A DNA stretch of 40,135 nt from Chitinophagaceae bacterium. Lineage in GTDB: Bacteria > Bacteroidota > Bacteroidia > Chitinophagales > Chitinophagaceae. The notes beneath the pieces are model-generated. The model was not told the DNA's origin, ran no database searches, and saw nothing but the letters and a program-made list of their open reading frames with translations. The stretch spans positions 1 through 40,135 of the forward strand of contig JAGKWS010000023.1 in the NCBI GenBank assembly GCA_021151685.1, in the 5' to 3' direction. Of this stretch, positions 8,999 through 17,186 are shown in pieces (the first letter of the stretch is position 1; the number at the start of each line of letters is the position of its first letter). The position numbers and the translations under genes were made by a program.

Positions 8999-9961
8999 CT
9001 ATCGGTTACGGTTGTTGCTGTGTATAAAAAGCGAACTGATTGATTTATTCTCAAATGTATTACGTATCGCTACCGCAAACAGGTCGGCAGTAGGCAATAC
9101 TTTTATTTTGCTCCTTTCTACATCGGCTTTCAGCGGTATGGTATCGCATACCACCAGTTCCTCCAGTTGCGAGTTGGCTATATTCTCATATGCCTTACCA
9201 CTCAGCACAGGGTGTGTACAGAAAGCCCTTACCGACAATGCACCACGCTCGCGCAGTATCGCTGCCGATTTGCTCAGTGTGCCCGCCGTGTCGCATATGT
9301 CGTCTATCAGTACCACATTGCGGCCGGTTACATCACCTATCACCGTCATGGCAGCCACTTCATTGGCACGCTTGCGCTGTTTGTCGCATATTACCATGTC
9401 CACCTCAAAGTACTTCGCTACTTCGCGTACACGGTTGGTACTACCTACGTCCGGCGATGCAAATATCAAATTGCTCTTATCCAGCTTCAGCGACTCTATG
9501 TAAGGTATAAAGATAGCCGATGAATCCAGATGGTCTACCGGAATGTCAAAGAAACCCTGTATCTGTGGTGCATGCAGGTCCATGGTCATCACACGGTCGG
9601 CACCGGCTGTGGTCAGCAGGTTGGCTACCAGTTTCGATGCTATAGCCACACGTGGTTTGTCTTTACGGTCCTGACGGGCAAAGCCAAAGTAGGGTATCAC
9701 CGCCGTTATGTATCCGGCCGATGCCCTGCGGGCCGCATCAATCATCATCAGCAATTCCATCAGGTTGTCGGATGGAGCAAATGTAGATTGTACCAGAAAA
9801 ACATAATCGCCACGGATAGATTCCTGAAATACAGGCTGAAACTCCCCATCACTGAACTTTTGTATGGTGAGTGCCCCCAATGTCTTGCCAAAGCTTTGTG
9901 CTATCTGCTCGGCAAGGTAAGAAGAGCCCGTACCGGAAAATATCTTAACTGAAGAATCCAT
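8999..9961 (-). CDS. prs: Ribose-phosphate pyrophosphokinase (PRPP synthetase)
   Basis: The enzyme makes PRPP from ribose 5-phosphate and ATP for nucleotide, histidine and tryptophan synthesis. The ATG at 9961 is preferred (MDSSVKIFSGTGSSYLAEQI, 320 residues, normal length); the longer frame adds 16 residues unlike the family and would cover the promoter. Visible motifs are FSDGEFQP (36-43), the ATP/flexible-loop region ARQDRKDKPR (95-104), MTMDLHAPQIQGFF with His130, and the PRPP-binding loop VVLIDDICDTAGTL (about 221-234). The C-terminus extends to SLFIHSNNRNR. It is upstream of rplY on the same strand. Confidence 0.96.
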   Translation of the reverse strand: MDSSVKIFSGTGSSYLAEQIAQSFGKTLGALTIQKFSDGEFQPVFQESIRGDYVFLVQSTFAPSDNLMELLMMIDAARRASAGYITAVIPYFGFARQDRKDKPRVAIASKLVANLLTTAGADRVMTMDLHAPQIQGFFDIPVDHLDSSAIFIPYIESLKLDKSNLIFASPDVGSTNRVREVAKYFEVDMVICDKQRKRANEVAAMTVIGDVTGRNVVLIDDICDTAGTLSKSAAILRERGALSVRAFCTHPVLSGKAYENIANSQLEELVVCDTIPLKADVERSKIKVLPTADLFAVAIRNTFENKSISSLFIHSNNRNR

Positions 9962-9978
9962 AATTCGTAAATGGAGTG

Positions 9979-9986
9979 CAAAGTTA
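9979..9986 (-). promoter_or_regulatory. -7 box (TAACTTTG) for prs
   Basis: On the minus strand TAACTTTG matches TAnnTTTG and lies 17 bp upstream of the ATG at 9961. A TTG at 10009-10011 (minus strand) is 22 bp further upstream, acceptable for a -33 element. This supports the shorter prs start. Confidence 0.6.
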
Positions 9987-10017
9987 ACAAATACTCCCGA
10001 TTTCTGCACAACATAAA

Positions 10018-10040
10018 TTGAGCCGGCATTGCCGGCTCAA
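10018..10040 (-). terminator. Hairpin downstream of the first YfhO gene
   Basis: A 10-bp perfect GC-rich stem (10018-10027 with 10031-10040) with a 3-base loop sits 26 bp after the stop of the YfhO gene on the minus strand. The following bases (AATTTATG on that strand) make only a weak T-tract, so termination is likely but not certain. Confidence 0.65.
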
Positions 10041-10065
10041 TAGAATAAAATTATGTCAGGTTTTA

Positions 10066-12489
10066 TCAAGCTTTTGCCGGCTTTCTAAACACTTGTGCAA
10101 GAGCCGCCAACATCAACCCAATGATGAGTATACTGCTCGCCATAGCCATTTTCTGGCCATTGTAAAATGTCTCTGGCCTGAAGCGGAACGCAATCTTGTG
10201 CTGCCCTTGTGGCACTTTTATGGCACGCAGCACATAGTTGGCCCTGATGATGGGTGTCTCTTTTTCGTCTACATAAGCCTTCCATCCCTTTTGGTAGTAT
10301 ATGTCCGAAAATACCGCCAATCCATCCTTGCTGTTATTACTCTCAAACGTCAGGTCGTCCAGTCCATATTGCGACAAGTGTATGTTAGCGGCACTGTCCT
10401 TACCAAAATTGTAGCCCTCAAGGTCTTTTTTGAAGGTAGAACGTATTACCGCCATTTTGCGTGCATCAAAAGCACCCGGTACTTCGGCAGTGTCGCCTAT
10501 GCCCGGTGCATTCAGTCCGTTCATTTCATCATCAGCAGTATTGGCCCACTTCACCTCTTCTACAAACCATGCATTGCCACACGCACCGGGGTTGGGCATG
10601 GGTTGTGGTTGTTGCCCGCGCTGGCCGGCAATAATGTACTTGGTGTTCAGCATGTTCAGCACCTCACGGTTAAAGCCCTTGCTCATATGTCGGTCTATCA
10701 GGTCCTGATAGATTTCCATTTTGGCTGGGTGGTAGCCGCCAACACATTTGTGGAAGTAGGCCTGCACCGCATCGTTATATGTATCGCGGGTCAGGTCCAG
10801 TACCCTGTAGTACGGGTCTGGGTCTTGCATAATGGCCTTATCGGCCTCCGTTGGCTGAAATATGGCATCATACTCGGCCGCATCTACATAGCTTCCCTTG
10901 TTCAGGTAGTTGGCACTTACTGTCAGCAGGTCCACCAGTGTCAGTGCGGCTATCCCGCCTATCATTACCGTTTCTTTCACCCTTTCATTCAGGAACGCCC
11001 ATATCAGCCCCGCGCTGGCCAGTATGTAAAAGGCACTGGTAAGGCCGCTCTTCATAGCCAGCGATGCACGGTCTTCCTTCAGCAGTTGCAGCATGTTTTC
11101 CGGTATACGGGCATCGCCACCTCCGGTAAAGTCGAAGAACGCACTACCACCCACACCCAGCAGCACACACAGGCCAGCGGTAATGCCCGCAGCCATTTTT
11201 ACGTGTTTCCACATTGCCGGGTCTTTTCTGCGCTCCCATACCTCTTGCAGTGCCCATGCACCCAACAGCGGGAACAAGAACTCTGGTATCACCAATATCA
11301 TAGAGGGGGTACGGAACTTGTTGAGGTAGGGGAGTGTATCGAACAGCAAGTAGTTGATCGACTCAAAGTTCTTACCCCAACTCATTACAATACATATGGC
11401 CGATGCGGCTACTATCCACCACTTGTGTACCGATTTCACAGCCAGCAAACCCAGCACAAACAGAAAACATACAATAGCCCCAAAGTATACCGGCCCACTC
11501 AGAAACGGTTGAGGGCCCCAATACAAAGGCAGTTGTTCTGCCTGTCCACCAATGGCTTCCAGCGTTTTGGGGGCTTTTTCGGCCTTCTCTCCGCTCGATC
11601 CTCCATATAAATAAGGTATCATCAGGCAAAAGGTCTCCCCAATACCATTACTCCACCGGAACGCATATTCCTTATCCAAACCGCCATTTTTCTTCTGGTC
11701 GTGGCCCGAAAGTTCACTACCACCACCACGCATTGTTTCTTTGGCATATTCGGCCGTAGTGAGCAGCGAGGGCATGCTGGGCCCTACACCCACACCTACC
11801 GATGCTATGGTTATCAGCGATGAAAGGACAAAACTCTTAACCTTCCCTTCTTTTACTGCCTGCACCAGCATAGCCACACCAAAGCAGCCAAACATGATGA
11901 ACGCATAGTAGATTACCTGAAAGTGGTTGTTAGAGAATATCAATGCAAATGTTACCGCCAGCAATGCCGCACCGGTCAGCCATTTCTCTCTGTATATCAG
12001 CAGCATACCCGCAAGTGCTGCCGGTATATAGCCCATGGTCAGCATCTTGGTTTCGTGCCCCACACTTATGATAATGCCGTTATAGGTAGAGAACGCATAG
12101 GCTACAGCACCCAACGCACCTATCCACTTATTTACCCGCAATACCTGCATCAGCAAAAAGAAGCACACCATGGGTATAAAGAAGAAGTAGGCTGGTTTGC
12201 CCACCGCCTGCAATACAGCCTGCACAAAGCCCGGATAGTTATTATTAGTAGCACCTACATAGGTTGTATAGGTAGGCATGCCGCCAAACATACTGTTCGA
12301 CCACAATACATCCTTACCCGTTTCCTCATGGTACTTCATTGCCTCGTGCGACATTGCCTGCCACGATATATTATCGTGCTGGTTCAGCTTCATCCCACTC
12401 AGTTGTGGGTAGCAATAAGCAAGAGCCAGCAGAGCAAACCCCAATATAATGAGTGCTTCCTGTTTGTATTTCTTCAATTGATCCAACAT
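10066..12489 (-). CDS. YfhO-family multispanning membrane protein, copy 1
   Basis: The product is a large polytopic membrane protein (807 residues from the ATG at 12489) of the bacterial YfhO family, thought to act in glycosylation of envelope polymers such as lipoteichoic acid in Firmicutes; its role in Bacteroidetes is not known. After the first membrane helix (IILGFALLALAYCYP) comes the periplasmic signature DVLWSNSMFGGMPTYTTYVG. Many hydrophobic helices follow, then a soluble C-terminal region with YYRVLDLTRDTYNDAVQAYF and GWKAYVDEKETPI, and a last helix. The start at 12489 aligns with the paralogue at 24352; an ATG at 12525 is possible and is nearer to the -7 box. A close paralogue lies about 9.4 kb away on the same strand. 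Confidence 0.88.
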   Translation of the reverse strand: MLDQLKKYKQEALIILGFALLALAYCYPQLSGMKLNQHDNISWQAMSHEAMKYHEETGKDVLWSNSMFGGMPTYTTYVGATNNNYPGFVQAVLQAVGKPAYFFFIPMVCFFLLMQVLRVNKWIGALGAVAYAFSTYNGIIISVGHETKMLTMGYIPAALAGMLLIYREKWLTGAALLAVTFALIFSNNHFQVIYYAFIMFGCFGVAMLVQAVKEGKVKSFVLSSLITIASVGVGVGPSMPSLLTTAEYAKETMRGGGSELSGHDQKKNGGLDKEYAFRWSNGIGETFCLMIPYLYGGSSGEKAEKAPKTLEAIGGQAEQLPLYWGPQPFLSGPVYFGAIVCFLFVLGLLAVKSVHKWWIVAASAICIVMSWGKNFESINYLLFDTLPYLNKFRTPSMILVIPEFLFPLLGAWALQEVWERRKDPAMWKHVKMAAGITAGLCVLLGVGGSAFFDFTGGGDARIPENMLQLLKEDRASLAMKSGLTSAFYILASAGLIWAFLNERVKETVMIGGIAALTLVDLLTVSANYLNKGSYVDAAEYDAIFQPTEADKAIMQDPDPYYRVLDLTRDTYNDAVQAYFHKCVGGYHPAKMEIYQDLIDRHMSKGFNREVLNMLNTKYIIAGQRGQQPQPMPNPGACGNAWFVEEVKWANTADDEMNGLNAPGIGDTAEVPGAFDARKMAVIRSTFKKDLEGYNFGKDSAANIHLSQYGLDDLTFESNNSKDGLAVFSDIYYQKGWKAYVDEKETPIIRANYVLRAIKVPQGQHKIAFRFRPETFYNGQKMAMASSILIIGLMLAALAQVFRKPAKA

Positions 12490-12548
12490 AGGTTTGGTGT
12501 TGATAATAGTAACCGATACCGTCATTTTACGTAACGATACAGCAACCT

Positions 12549-12556
12549 CAAAAGTA
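12549..12556 (-). promoter_or_regulatory. -7 box (TACTTTTG) for YfhO copy 1
   Basis: On the minus strand TACTTTTG matches TAnnTTTG. It lies 23 bp upstream of the ATG at 12525 and 59 bp upstream of the ATG at 12489, so it fits either start. Confidence 0.5.
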
Positions 12557-12732
12557 TAGACAAGTGCGATATTTTCCTACAGTACCTATACGAATTAACG
12601 GCACCAACCATTTCCTGTCATTTGGGTTTATATCCCCCGGTATTGTCAAAGCAAAATGCGCTGCCATTTATTTCATCTTTGTTATATTTTGTTCAATAAA
12701 ATTGTAATTTCGTTAAACAAAATGATTCTGTG

Positions 12733-13113
12733 ATGATGGATAACAACCCCAATTACTGCTACTACAGCGATCTCCCATCGCCTGCTGCTTATGAATCTCC
12801 GGTGGTAGCTCCTACTTTCGCCCGTCCGGTCACTTCTGCTCTTCCGCTTTCTATGGCCGACATAGACCGTATCATAGAAATGGCATGGGAAGACCGCACC
12901 CCATTCGATGCCATTTTTCTGCAATTTGGCCTGCGCGAGGCCGATGTGAAAAAACTCATGAAGAAACACATGAAGTTCAGCAGCTACAAACTATGGCGCA
13001 CAAGGGTAGAGGCTTGCGCTACCAAGCATGCACAGCGTCGCTCGCCCGATATTGATCGTTTCCGCTGCTCCCGTCAGCGCACTATATCGGGCAATAAAAT
13101 TTCCAAGCGATAA
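12733..13113 (+). CDS. DUF2805 / TIGR03643 family protein
   Basis: The 126-residue product has an N-terminal extension of about 37 residues rich in Pro, Tyr and Asn. The conserved DUF2805 core (about 38-105) follows, with LSMADIDRIIEMAWEDRTPF, FGLREADVKKLMKKHMK and SSYKLWRTRVEACATKHAQR. The core looks like a small helical, possibly helix-turn-helix domain. Function is unknown; from memory the family is often encoded next to photolyase-like genes, as here. It is the first gene of an operon: the flavin reductase starts 14 bp after it and the photolyase-like gene follows. Two adjacent ATGs (12733, 12736) cannot be told apart. The 243-bp divergent spacer to YfhO copy 1 should carry the promoter. 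Confidence 0.85.
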   Translation: MMDNNPNYCYYSDLPSPAAYESPVVAPTFARPVTSALPLSMADIDRIIEMAWEDRTPFDAIFLQFGLREADVKKLMKKHMKFSSYKLWRTRVEACATKHAQRRSPDIDRFRCSRQRTISGNKISKR

Positions 13114-13127
13114 TAAATACACTACAT

Positions 13128-13787
13128 ATGTCTGTCAATATCACATCGGCACAGTTACAAACTATGGAGCAACGCTACCGGGCCACACTCATCAATTCTA
13201 TTGGTGGTTACAAAAGCCTGTGCGTTATAGGTACCCGCAACCGCAATGGGCAAACCAATCTGGCCGTATTCAGCTCGTTGTTTCATCTCGGTGCAAACCC
13301 TCCGCTGTTGGGTATCATCATTCGCCCCGATAGTGTAGACCGCCATACGCTCGATAATATATTGTCTACCCGCCAGTTTACCATCAATCATGTACACGAA
13401 GACTGGTATAGGGCAGCCCACCAGACTGCCGCCCGTTACCCGGCCCACCAGTCGGAGTTTGCAGCCACCGGGCTAACGGAACAATACCTTACCGGCTTCT
13501 ATCCACCCTTCGTGCAAGAAAGCAAAGTACACATTGGTGCGCAGTTCCGCGAGCGTGTCGATATTCGCCACAATGGCACCGTCATGATTATTGCCGAGAT
13601 AGTACACATTGCCCTGCCACAAGATGCCCTCATGCCCGATGGTTTTGTAGACCTTGCTGCCACCGGTTCGCTCACCGTCTCCGGTCTCGATAGTTACCAC
13701 ACCGCCACACGCCTGTCTCGTTTGGCCTATGCCAAACCCGATGTGCCTCCCGCCTCCATACCAGTTACCGGTGCAGGTGGTAAATAA
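13128..13787 (+). CDS. Flavin reductase-like FMN-binding split-barrel protein
   Basis: The 219-residue product matches the flavin reductase-like domain (DIM6/NTAB type). It has an N-terminal amphipathic segment, then GGYKSLCVIGTRNRNGQTNLAVFSS, where a flavin reductase family member would bind FMN, then PPLLGIIIRPDS and ARRFTINHV-like stretches (TRQFTINHVHEDW). It probably binds FMN and either reduces free flavin with NAD(P)H or acts as a partner flavoprotein. Placed between DUF2805 and the photolyase-like gene (14- and 17-bp gaps), it may supply reduced flavin to the photolyase; this is inference. The last ~30 residues are Pro/Ala/Gly-rich and probably disordered. Confidence 0.85.
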   Translation: MSVNITSAQLQTMEQRYRATLINSIGGYKSLCVIGTRNRNGQTNLAVFSSLFHLGANPPLLGIIIRPDSVDRHTLDNILSTRQFTINHVHEDWYRAAHQTAARYPAHQSEFAATGLTEQYLTGFYPPFVQESKVHIGAQFRERVDIRHNGTVMIIAEIVHIALPQDALMPDGFVDLAATGSLTVSGLDSYHTATRLSRLAYAKPDVPPASIPVTGAGGK

Positions 13788-13804
13788 CTACAACGTACAT
13801 ATAC

Positions 13805-15280
13805 ATGGCACATGCTACCCTCATCTTCCCGCACCAATTGTTTGCACAGCACCCTGCCATAGAGCAGGGTAGGCCCATTTGGCTGGTAGAAGAAGCACTG
13901 TTTTTTACCCAATACCACTTTCATGCCCACAAGTTGGTCTTGCACCGCGCCTCTATGCAGTACTACCACCAGCAAGTGCTGGCAGGCCATCAGGTCCATT
14001 ATGTAGATGCAACATCGGCACATGCGCACATACAGCAGTTGATACCCCACCTGCAACAGCAGGGTATCACCACCATGCACATAGCCGATGTGGCCGACGA
14101 TTGGCTGCAGCGCAGACTGGCACAGGCATGTGCGGCTTGTAGTATTCATCTGGGCACCTATACATCGCCGGGTTTTTTATGCACATCGCAGCACATTACC
14201 AATTGGGCTGGTAGTAAATCCACTTACTTCCATGCCGATTTTTATACTTTTCAGCGGCGCAGGTTGGGGGTACTCCTCAATCCCGATGGCACCCCCGAAG
14301 GAGGCCGTTGGAGTTTCGATACCGACAATCGCAAAAAGCTACCTGCCGGGGTTATTCCACCACCAGTCACTTACACATCGGGCCAGCCATGGCTGGCCGA
14401 AGCAGCCCAATATGTAGCCACCCATTTCCCGCATGCTCCCGGTAGCCCGCATGGCCCTTACCTTTTTGCGGTCACACACCTATCGGCAGCCGATGCATTG
14501 CAGCAATTCCTGCATCAGCGTTTTCTGCATTTTGGCATGTACGAAGACGCTATAGCTTCCGGCTACACCACACTCTTCCATTCGGTACTCACCCCCATGC
14601 TCAATACAGGTCTGCTCACTCCGCAGCAGGTGGTAGATGCTACTCTGGCCCATGCGGCACAGTACACCATACCGCTCAACTCGTTGGAAGGCTTCATTCG
14701 GCAGGTCATTGGCTGGCGCGAGTTCGTTCGGTTGGTCTACACACAACAAGGCCGCCGGCAGCGCACTACCAACTTTTGGGGGTTTACCCGCCCCATACCC
14801 GCCAGCTTTTATAACGGCACTACTGGCATACCACCCATCGACAATACCATACGCAAGGTGCTGAAGACCGGTTATTGCCACCATATAGAGCGGCTCATGA
14901 TACTGGGCAACTTTATGCTGCTGTGCGAGTTTCATCCGCACGATGTCTATAAATGGTTCATGGAAATGTTCATAGATGCCTACGATTGGGTAATGGTCCC
15001 CAATGTATATGGCATGAGTCAGTTTGCCGATGGTGGCCTTATGACCACCAAGCCCTACATATCGGGTAGTAACTACATCATGAAAATGAGCGACTACAAG
15101 GCTGGCCCATGGCAACAAGTGTGGGATGGGCTCTTTTGGCGATTCATGCACCGGCATAGTGCATTCTTCCTGTCCAATCCCCGCCTGGGCATGCTCGTAC
15201 ACACCTTCAACAAAATGCCCGCCGAAAAACAACAGACCCACCTCGCCCATGCCGAACGGTTCTTACAATCGCTGGGGTAG
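13805..15280 (+). CDS. Cryptochrome/photolyase family protein (PhrB-like branch) lacking the Fe-S cysteine loop
   Basis: The 491-residue product belongs to the photolyase-related family that contains iron-sulfur bacterial photolyases such as PhrB. Residues 1-~130 form the alpha/beta antenna-type domain (ATLIFPHQLF, WLVEEALFF). The helical FAD domain includes FIRQVIGWREFVRLVY (about 295-310), GYCHHIERLMILGNFML (about 355-372) and DWVMVPNVYGMSQFADGG (about 395-412). In iron-sulfur members, TKPYxxSGxYIxxMSxY is followed by a CxxC and ACPF loop. Here residues 429-447 read SDYKAGPWQQVWDGLFWRF, with no cysteine, so the 4Fe-4S cluster cannot be bound in the usual way. It probably still binds FAD; whether it repairs (6-4) lesions, CPDs or signals light is open. 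It is third in the DUF2805/flavin reductase operon. Confidence 0.88.
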   Translation: MAHATLIFPHQLFAQHPAIEQGRPIWLVEEALFFTQYHFHAHKLVLHRASMQYYHQQVLAGHQVHYVDATSAHAHIQQLIPHLQQQGITTMHIADVADDWLQRRLAQACAACSIHLGTYTSPGFLCTSQHITNWAGSKSTYFHADFYTFQRRRLGVLLNPDGTPEGGRWSFDTDNRKKLPAGVIPPPVTYTSGQPWLAEAAQYVATHFPHAPGSPHGPYLFAVTHLSAADALQQFLHQRFLHFGMYEDAIASGYTTLFHSVLTPMLNTGLLTPQQVVDATLAHAAQYTIPLNSLEGFIRQVIGWREFVRLVYTQQGRRQRTTNFWGFTRPIPASFYNGTTGIPPIDNTIRKVLKTGYCHHIERLMILGNFMLLCEFHPHDVYKWFMEMFIDAYDWVMVPNVYGMSQFADGGLMTTKPYISGSNYIMKMSDYKAGPWQQVWDGLFWRFMHRHSAFFLSNPRLGMLVHTFNKMPAEKQQTHLAHAERFLQSLG

Positions 15281-15291
15281 GGTGTAGCCCA

Positions 15292-16203
15292 CTACCGCAC
15301 CCGGCTCAGTATTTCCACCGCCGCATCTATCTCGTCTTTTTTGTTCGATATGCTCTCTATATTGAACCCGATAGGTATGTTTTTGCTGGCAGCATACTCG
15401 CGCAACTCTTCCGATATGGCCACCGCCATATCTATCGACTTCTGTAGTATATCATGAGCATGTTTCAGATCGTTATACAGCCACTTAGGCACATCTATGC
15501 CCAGCCACTTCATAAACTCCAGCGTTTTAATAGACCCGCAGGGGCTCAGCGTCAGTATAATGGGTTTCATCTCATAACCATTGTCCAGCGAGTCGTAGTA
15601 ATAGTCCGATAGCAGGTTTTTGGTGTCATGTATATGGTACACACATTGCGATACAAAGAAACTGCACCCATCCTCTTTTTTGCGCTGCAGCCTATGGTGT
15701 TCATCGCCCTTTTTGGCATGTCGCTCCGGTATCGTTACCCCGCCTAGCAGTATATGGTTGTAAAACTCGCGGCGCAGCTTGCACGCATCTGTCAGTGTTA
15801 TGTGGTTGTCCTCTATCTGGCTGGTAGATGATGCGCCTACAAATACAACATGTTCCAGATCTTCGTTGGTAGCCAGCCAGTTGTCAAACATTTCCGGCGT
15901 ATGGTTGGCTATGCTCTTGTATATAATGCGGGGTGCCTGTATCTCCGTCAGGTATTGTTTGGCGTACTGCTCTGGTGCAATAGTGGGCACATAGGGGAAA
16001 ATACGCTCCTCCTTTGTCCGGTGGCTCTCGTCCTGTATGTCATACAGTATCAACCCGTCTATATTCAGGTTGTTGATGCGCTCCGTCTGGTTTTTCGAAA
16101 TCACCAGCAGCCTATCGGCCTCAGTGCTTATTTTGGGTGGGGCAAAACTATAAAAACGCAATCCGCTGTCTCGGCGCAAAATTTTCTCACTCAGGCTACT
16201 CAT
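15292..16203 (-). CDS. Methylenetetrahydrofolate reductase-like protein
   Basis: The 303-residue product resembles the MetF/MTHFR TIM-barrel superfamily. It starts MSSLSEKILRRDSGLRFYSF, followed by APPK, and contains DGLILYDIQDES, FVGASSTSQ, ILLGGVTIPERHAKKGDEHH, RLQRKKEDGCSFFVSQCVY and LSPCGSIKTLEFMKWLGIDVP. The GGVTIPERH...RKKEDGCSFFVSQ block matches the part of MetF that binds FAD and folate. Sequence divergence from housekeeping MetF is clear, so substrate is uncertain. The ATG at 16203 is chosen over an upstream TTG. It is convergent with the photolyase-like gene (11 bp between stops). Because some photolyases use methenyl-tetrahydrofolate as antenna, a link is possible, but that is inference. 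Confidence 0.72.
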   Translation of the reverse strand: MSSLSEKILRRDSGLRFYSFAPPKISTEADRLLVISKNQTERINNLNIDGLILYDIQDESHRTKEERIFPYVPTIAPEQYAKQYLTEIQAPRIIYKSIANHTPEMFDNWLATNEDLEHVVFVGASSTSQIEDNHITLTDACKLRREFYNHILLGGVTIPERHAKKGDEHHRLQRKKEDGCSFFVSQCVYHIHDTKNLLSDYYYDSLDNGYEMKPIILTLSPCGSIKTLEFMKWLGIDVPKWLYNDLKHAHDILQKSIDMAVAISEELREYAASKNIPIGFNIESISNKKDEIDAAVEILSRVR

Positions 16204-16448
16204 TGTTAGTGACAATCATAAATACCCGCAGCATTCCGGCAAAATAGCCGCCACAGGTTTAGCTGGCAAAATTATAAAAGTATTTGAGAAAAGCGGTATG
16301 TGTAAGTGGGTTGGATTTGAATTTCGCTCGATAGATTTATTGTGTTGCAAATGTATTTTATGTATATATTGTTTGTGTGTAATGTTGAATAAATTTTGTC
16401 TATTTTTTATGTTTTTGCATGTTTTTTTGGGGGGGTAAATCTAATTTT
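16204..16448. other. AT-rich spacer at the left edge of the methyltransferase/nuclease island
   Basis: This 245-bp stretch has no gene that I can support. Base composition changes sharply here, from mixed to very AT-rich. It has long T-runs and a run of seven G near 16428. A possible -7 box for the MTHFR-like gene (TAATTTTG on the minus strand) is at 16267-16274. No tRNA or direct repeat marking an insertion was found. Confidence 0.5.
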
Positions 16449-17186
16449 CTATGGTCCTACAAGTTGATTGTAATCCAATACTATGTGAAAGATCCTTATA
16501 GTTTCATTTTTACCCCTCTTTATATGTTTGCTTTTATAAACGTACTTAAATTCCCTAATGTCTTTAAAGTCCTCGCAAATTAAAGTATGTGATGATAGGT
16601 TTTCATTGATAGAGAGTTCTTTATTGTATTTGGAAAAAACTGTTTGAATAGTACTGAATGCAGTTGAAGATTCAATTTTTTCATTCAAGTTTTGTGATTC
16701 AAGAAATGATATCATTCCCGCAAGGTAACTGTTATTGTCAGGGTAATACTGATTGTTTACAAACCGCATTACACCCTCAGTTACATAATTATCAATAATT
16801 TTCTTATTCAATCGTTTGCACTCAAAAATGTAGTATATATCTCCGTTTAATAAAGGGGAACAGACCTTTATGTCTAATATGCCAGTTTTAATATTCTCAG
16901 AAAATTCTTCCGCGCCAGATTGGAATATGTAGTAATTCAAGCCAAATAATTGCCTGTTAGGATTGATGTGTTTAGCAACTAAGTCATTTCTTAAGAAATC
17001 TTCAAGCTCAACTTGTTGAATCTTTTTTCCTCGCTTTATTGTGGCTATTTTCAATATTTCCGCTCGTGAGTATTTTTGTTGTTTCTCGACGCTGAAGTAA
17101 CTATACACAATTAGGTTCAAACATGAATCAAAAATTGACTCGCTACCCCCTAAGTTGTTTTCAATAAATTGGTCTATCCCTGTCAT
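16449..17186 (-). CDS. Putative PD-(D/E)XK nuclease partner of the adenine methyltransferase
   Basis: I do not recognise a named family. The 245-residue product carries a possible PD-(D/E)XK catalytic core: TGILDIKVC (Asp105), then DIYYIFECKRLN (Glu122 and Lys124), with spacing and hydrophobic strands as expected. An acidic residue such as Glu93 or Glu94 could complete the site. The rest is Lys/Asn/Ile-rich, with the AT-rich composition shared only with its neighbour. Its start overlaps the end of the methyltransferase gene by 4 bp (ATGA), which implies translational coupling. The simplest reading is the cleavage half of a two-gene restriction-modification or related defence system. The motif is suggestive, not proof. 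Confidence 0.6.
   Translation of the reverse strand: MTGIDQFIENNLGGSESIFDSCLNLIVYSYFSVEKQQKYSRAEILKIATIKRGKKIQQVELEDFLRNDLVAKHINPNRQLFGLNYYIFQSGAEEFSENIKTGILDIKVCSPLLNGDIYYIFECKRLNKKIIDNYVTEGVMRFVNNQYYPDNNSYLAGMISFLESQNLNEKIESSTAFSTIQTVFSKYNKELSINENLSSHTLICEDFKDIREFKYVYKSKHIKRGKNETIRIFHIVLDYNQLVGP

Noticed and set aside
10018..11610. A long plus-strand frame opposite YfhO copy 1
   Set aside because: It is antisense to a clear YfhO gene, Cys/His/Gln-rich, with no domain. It is a shadow of the real coding strand, like the 472-codon frame opposite nrdA (35473-36891).
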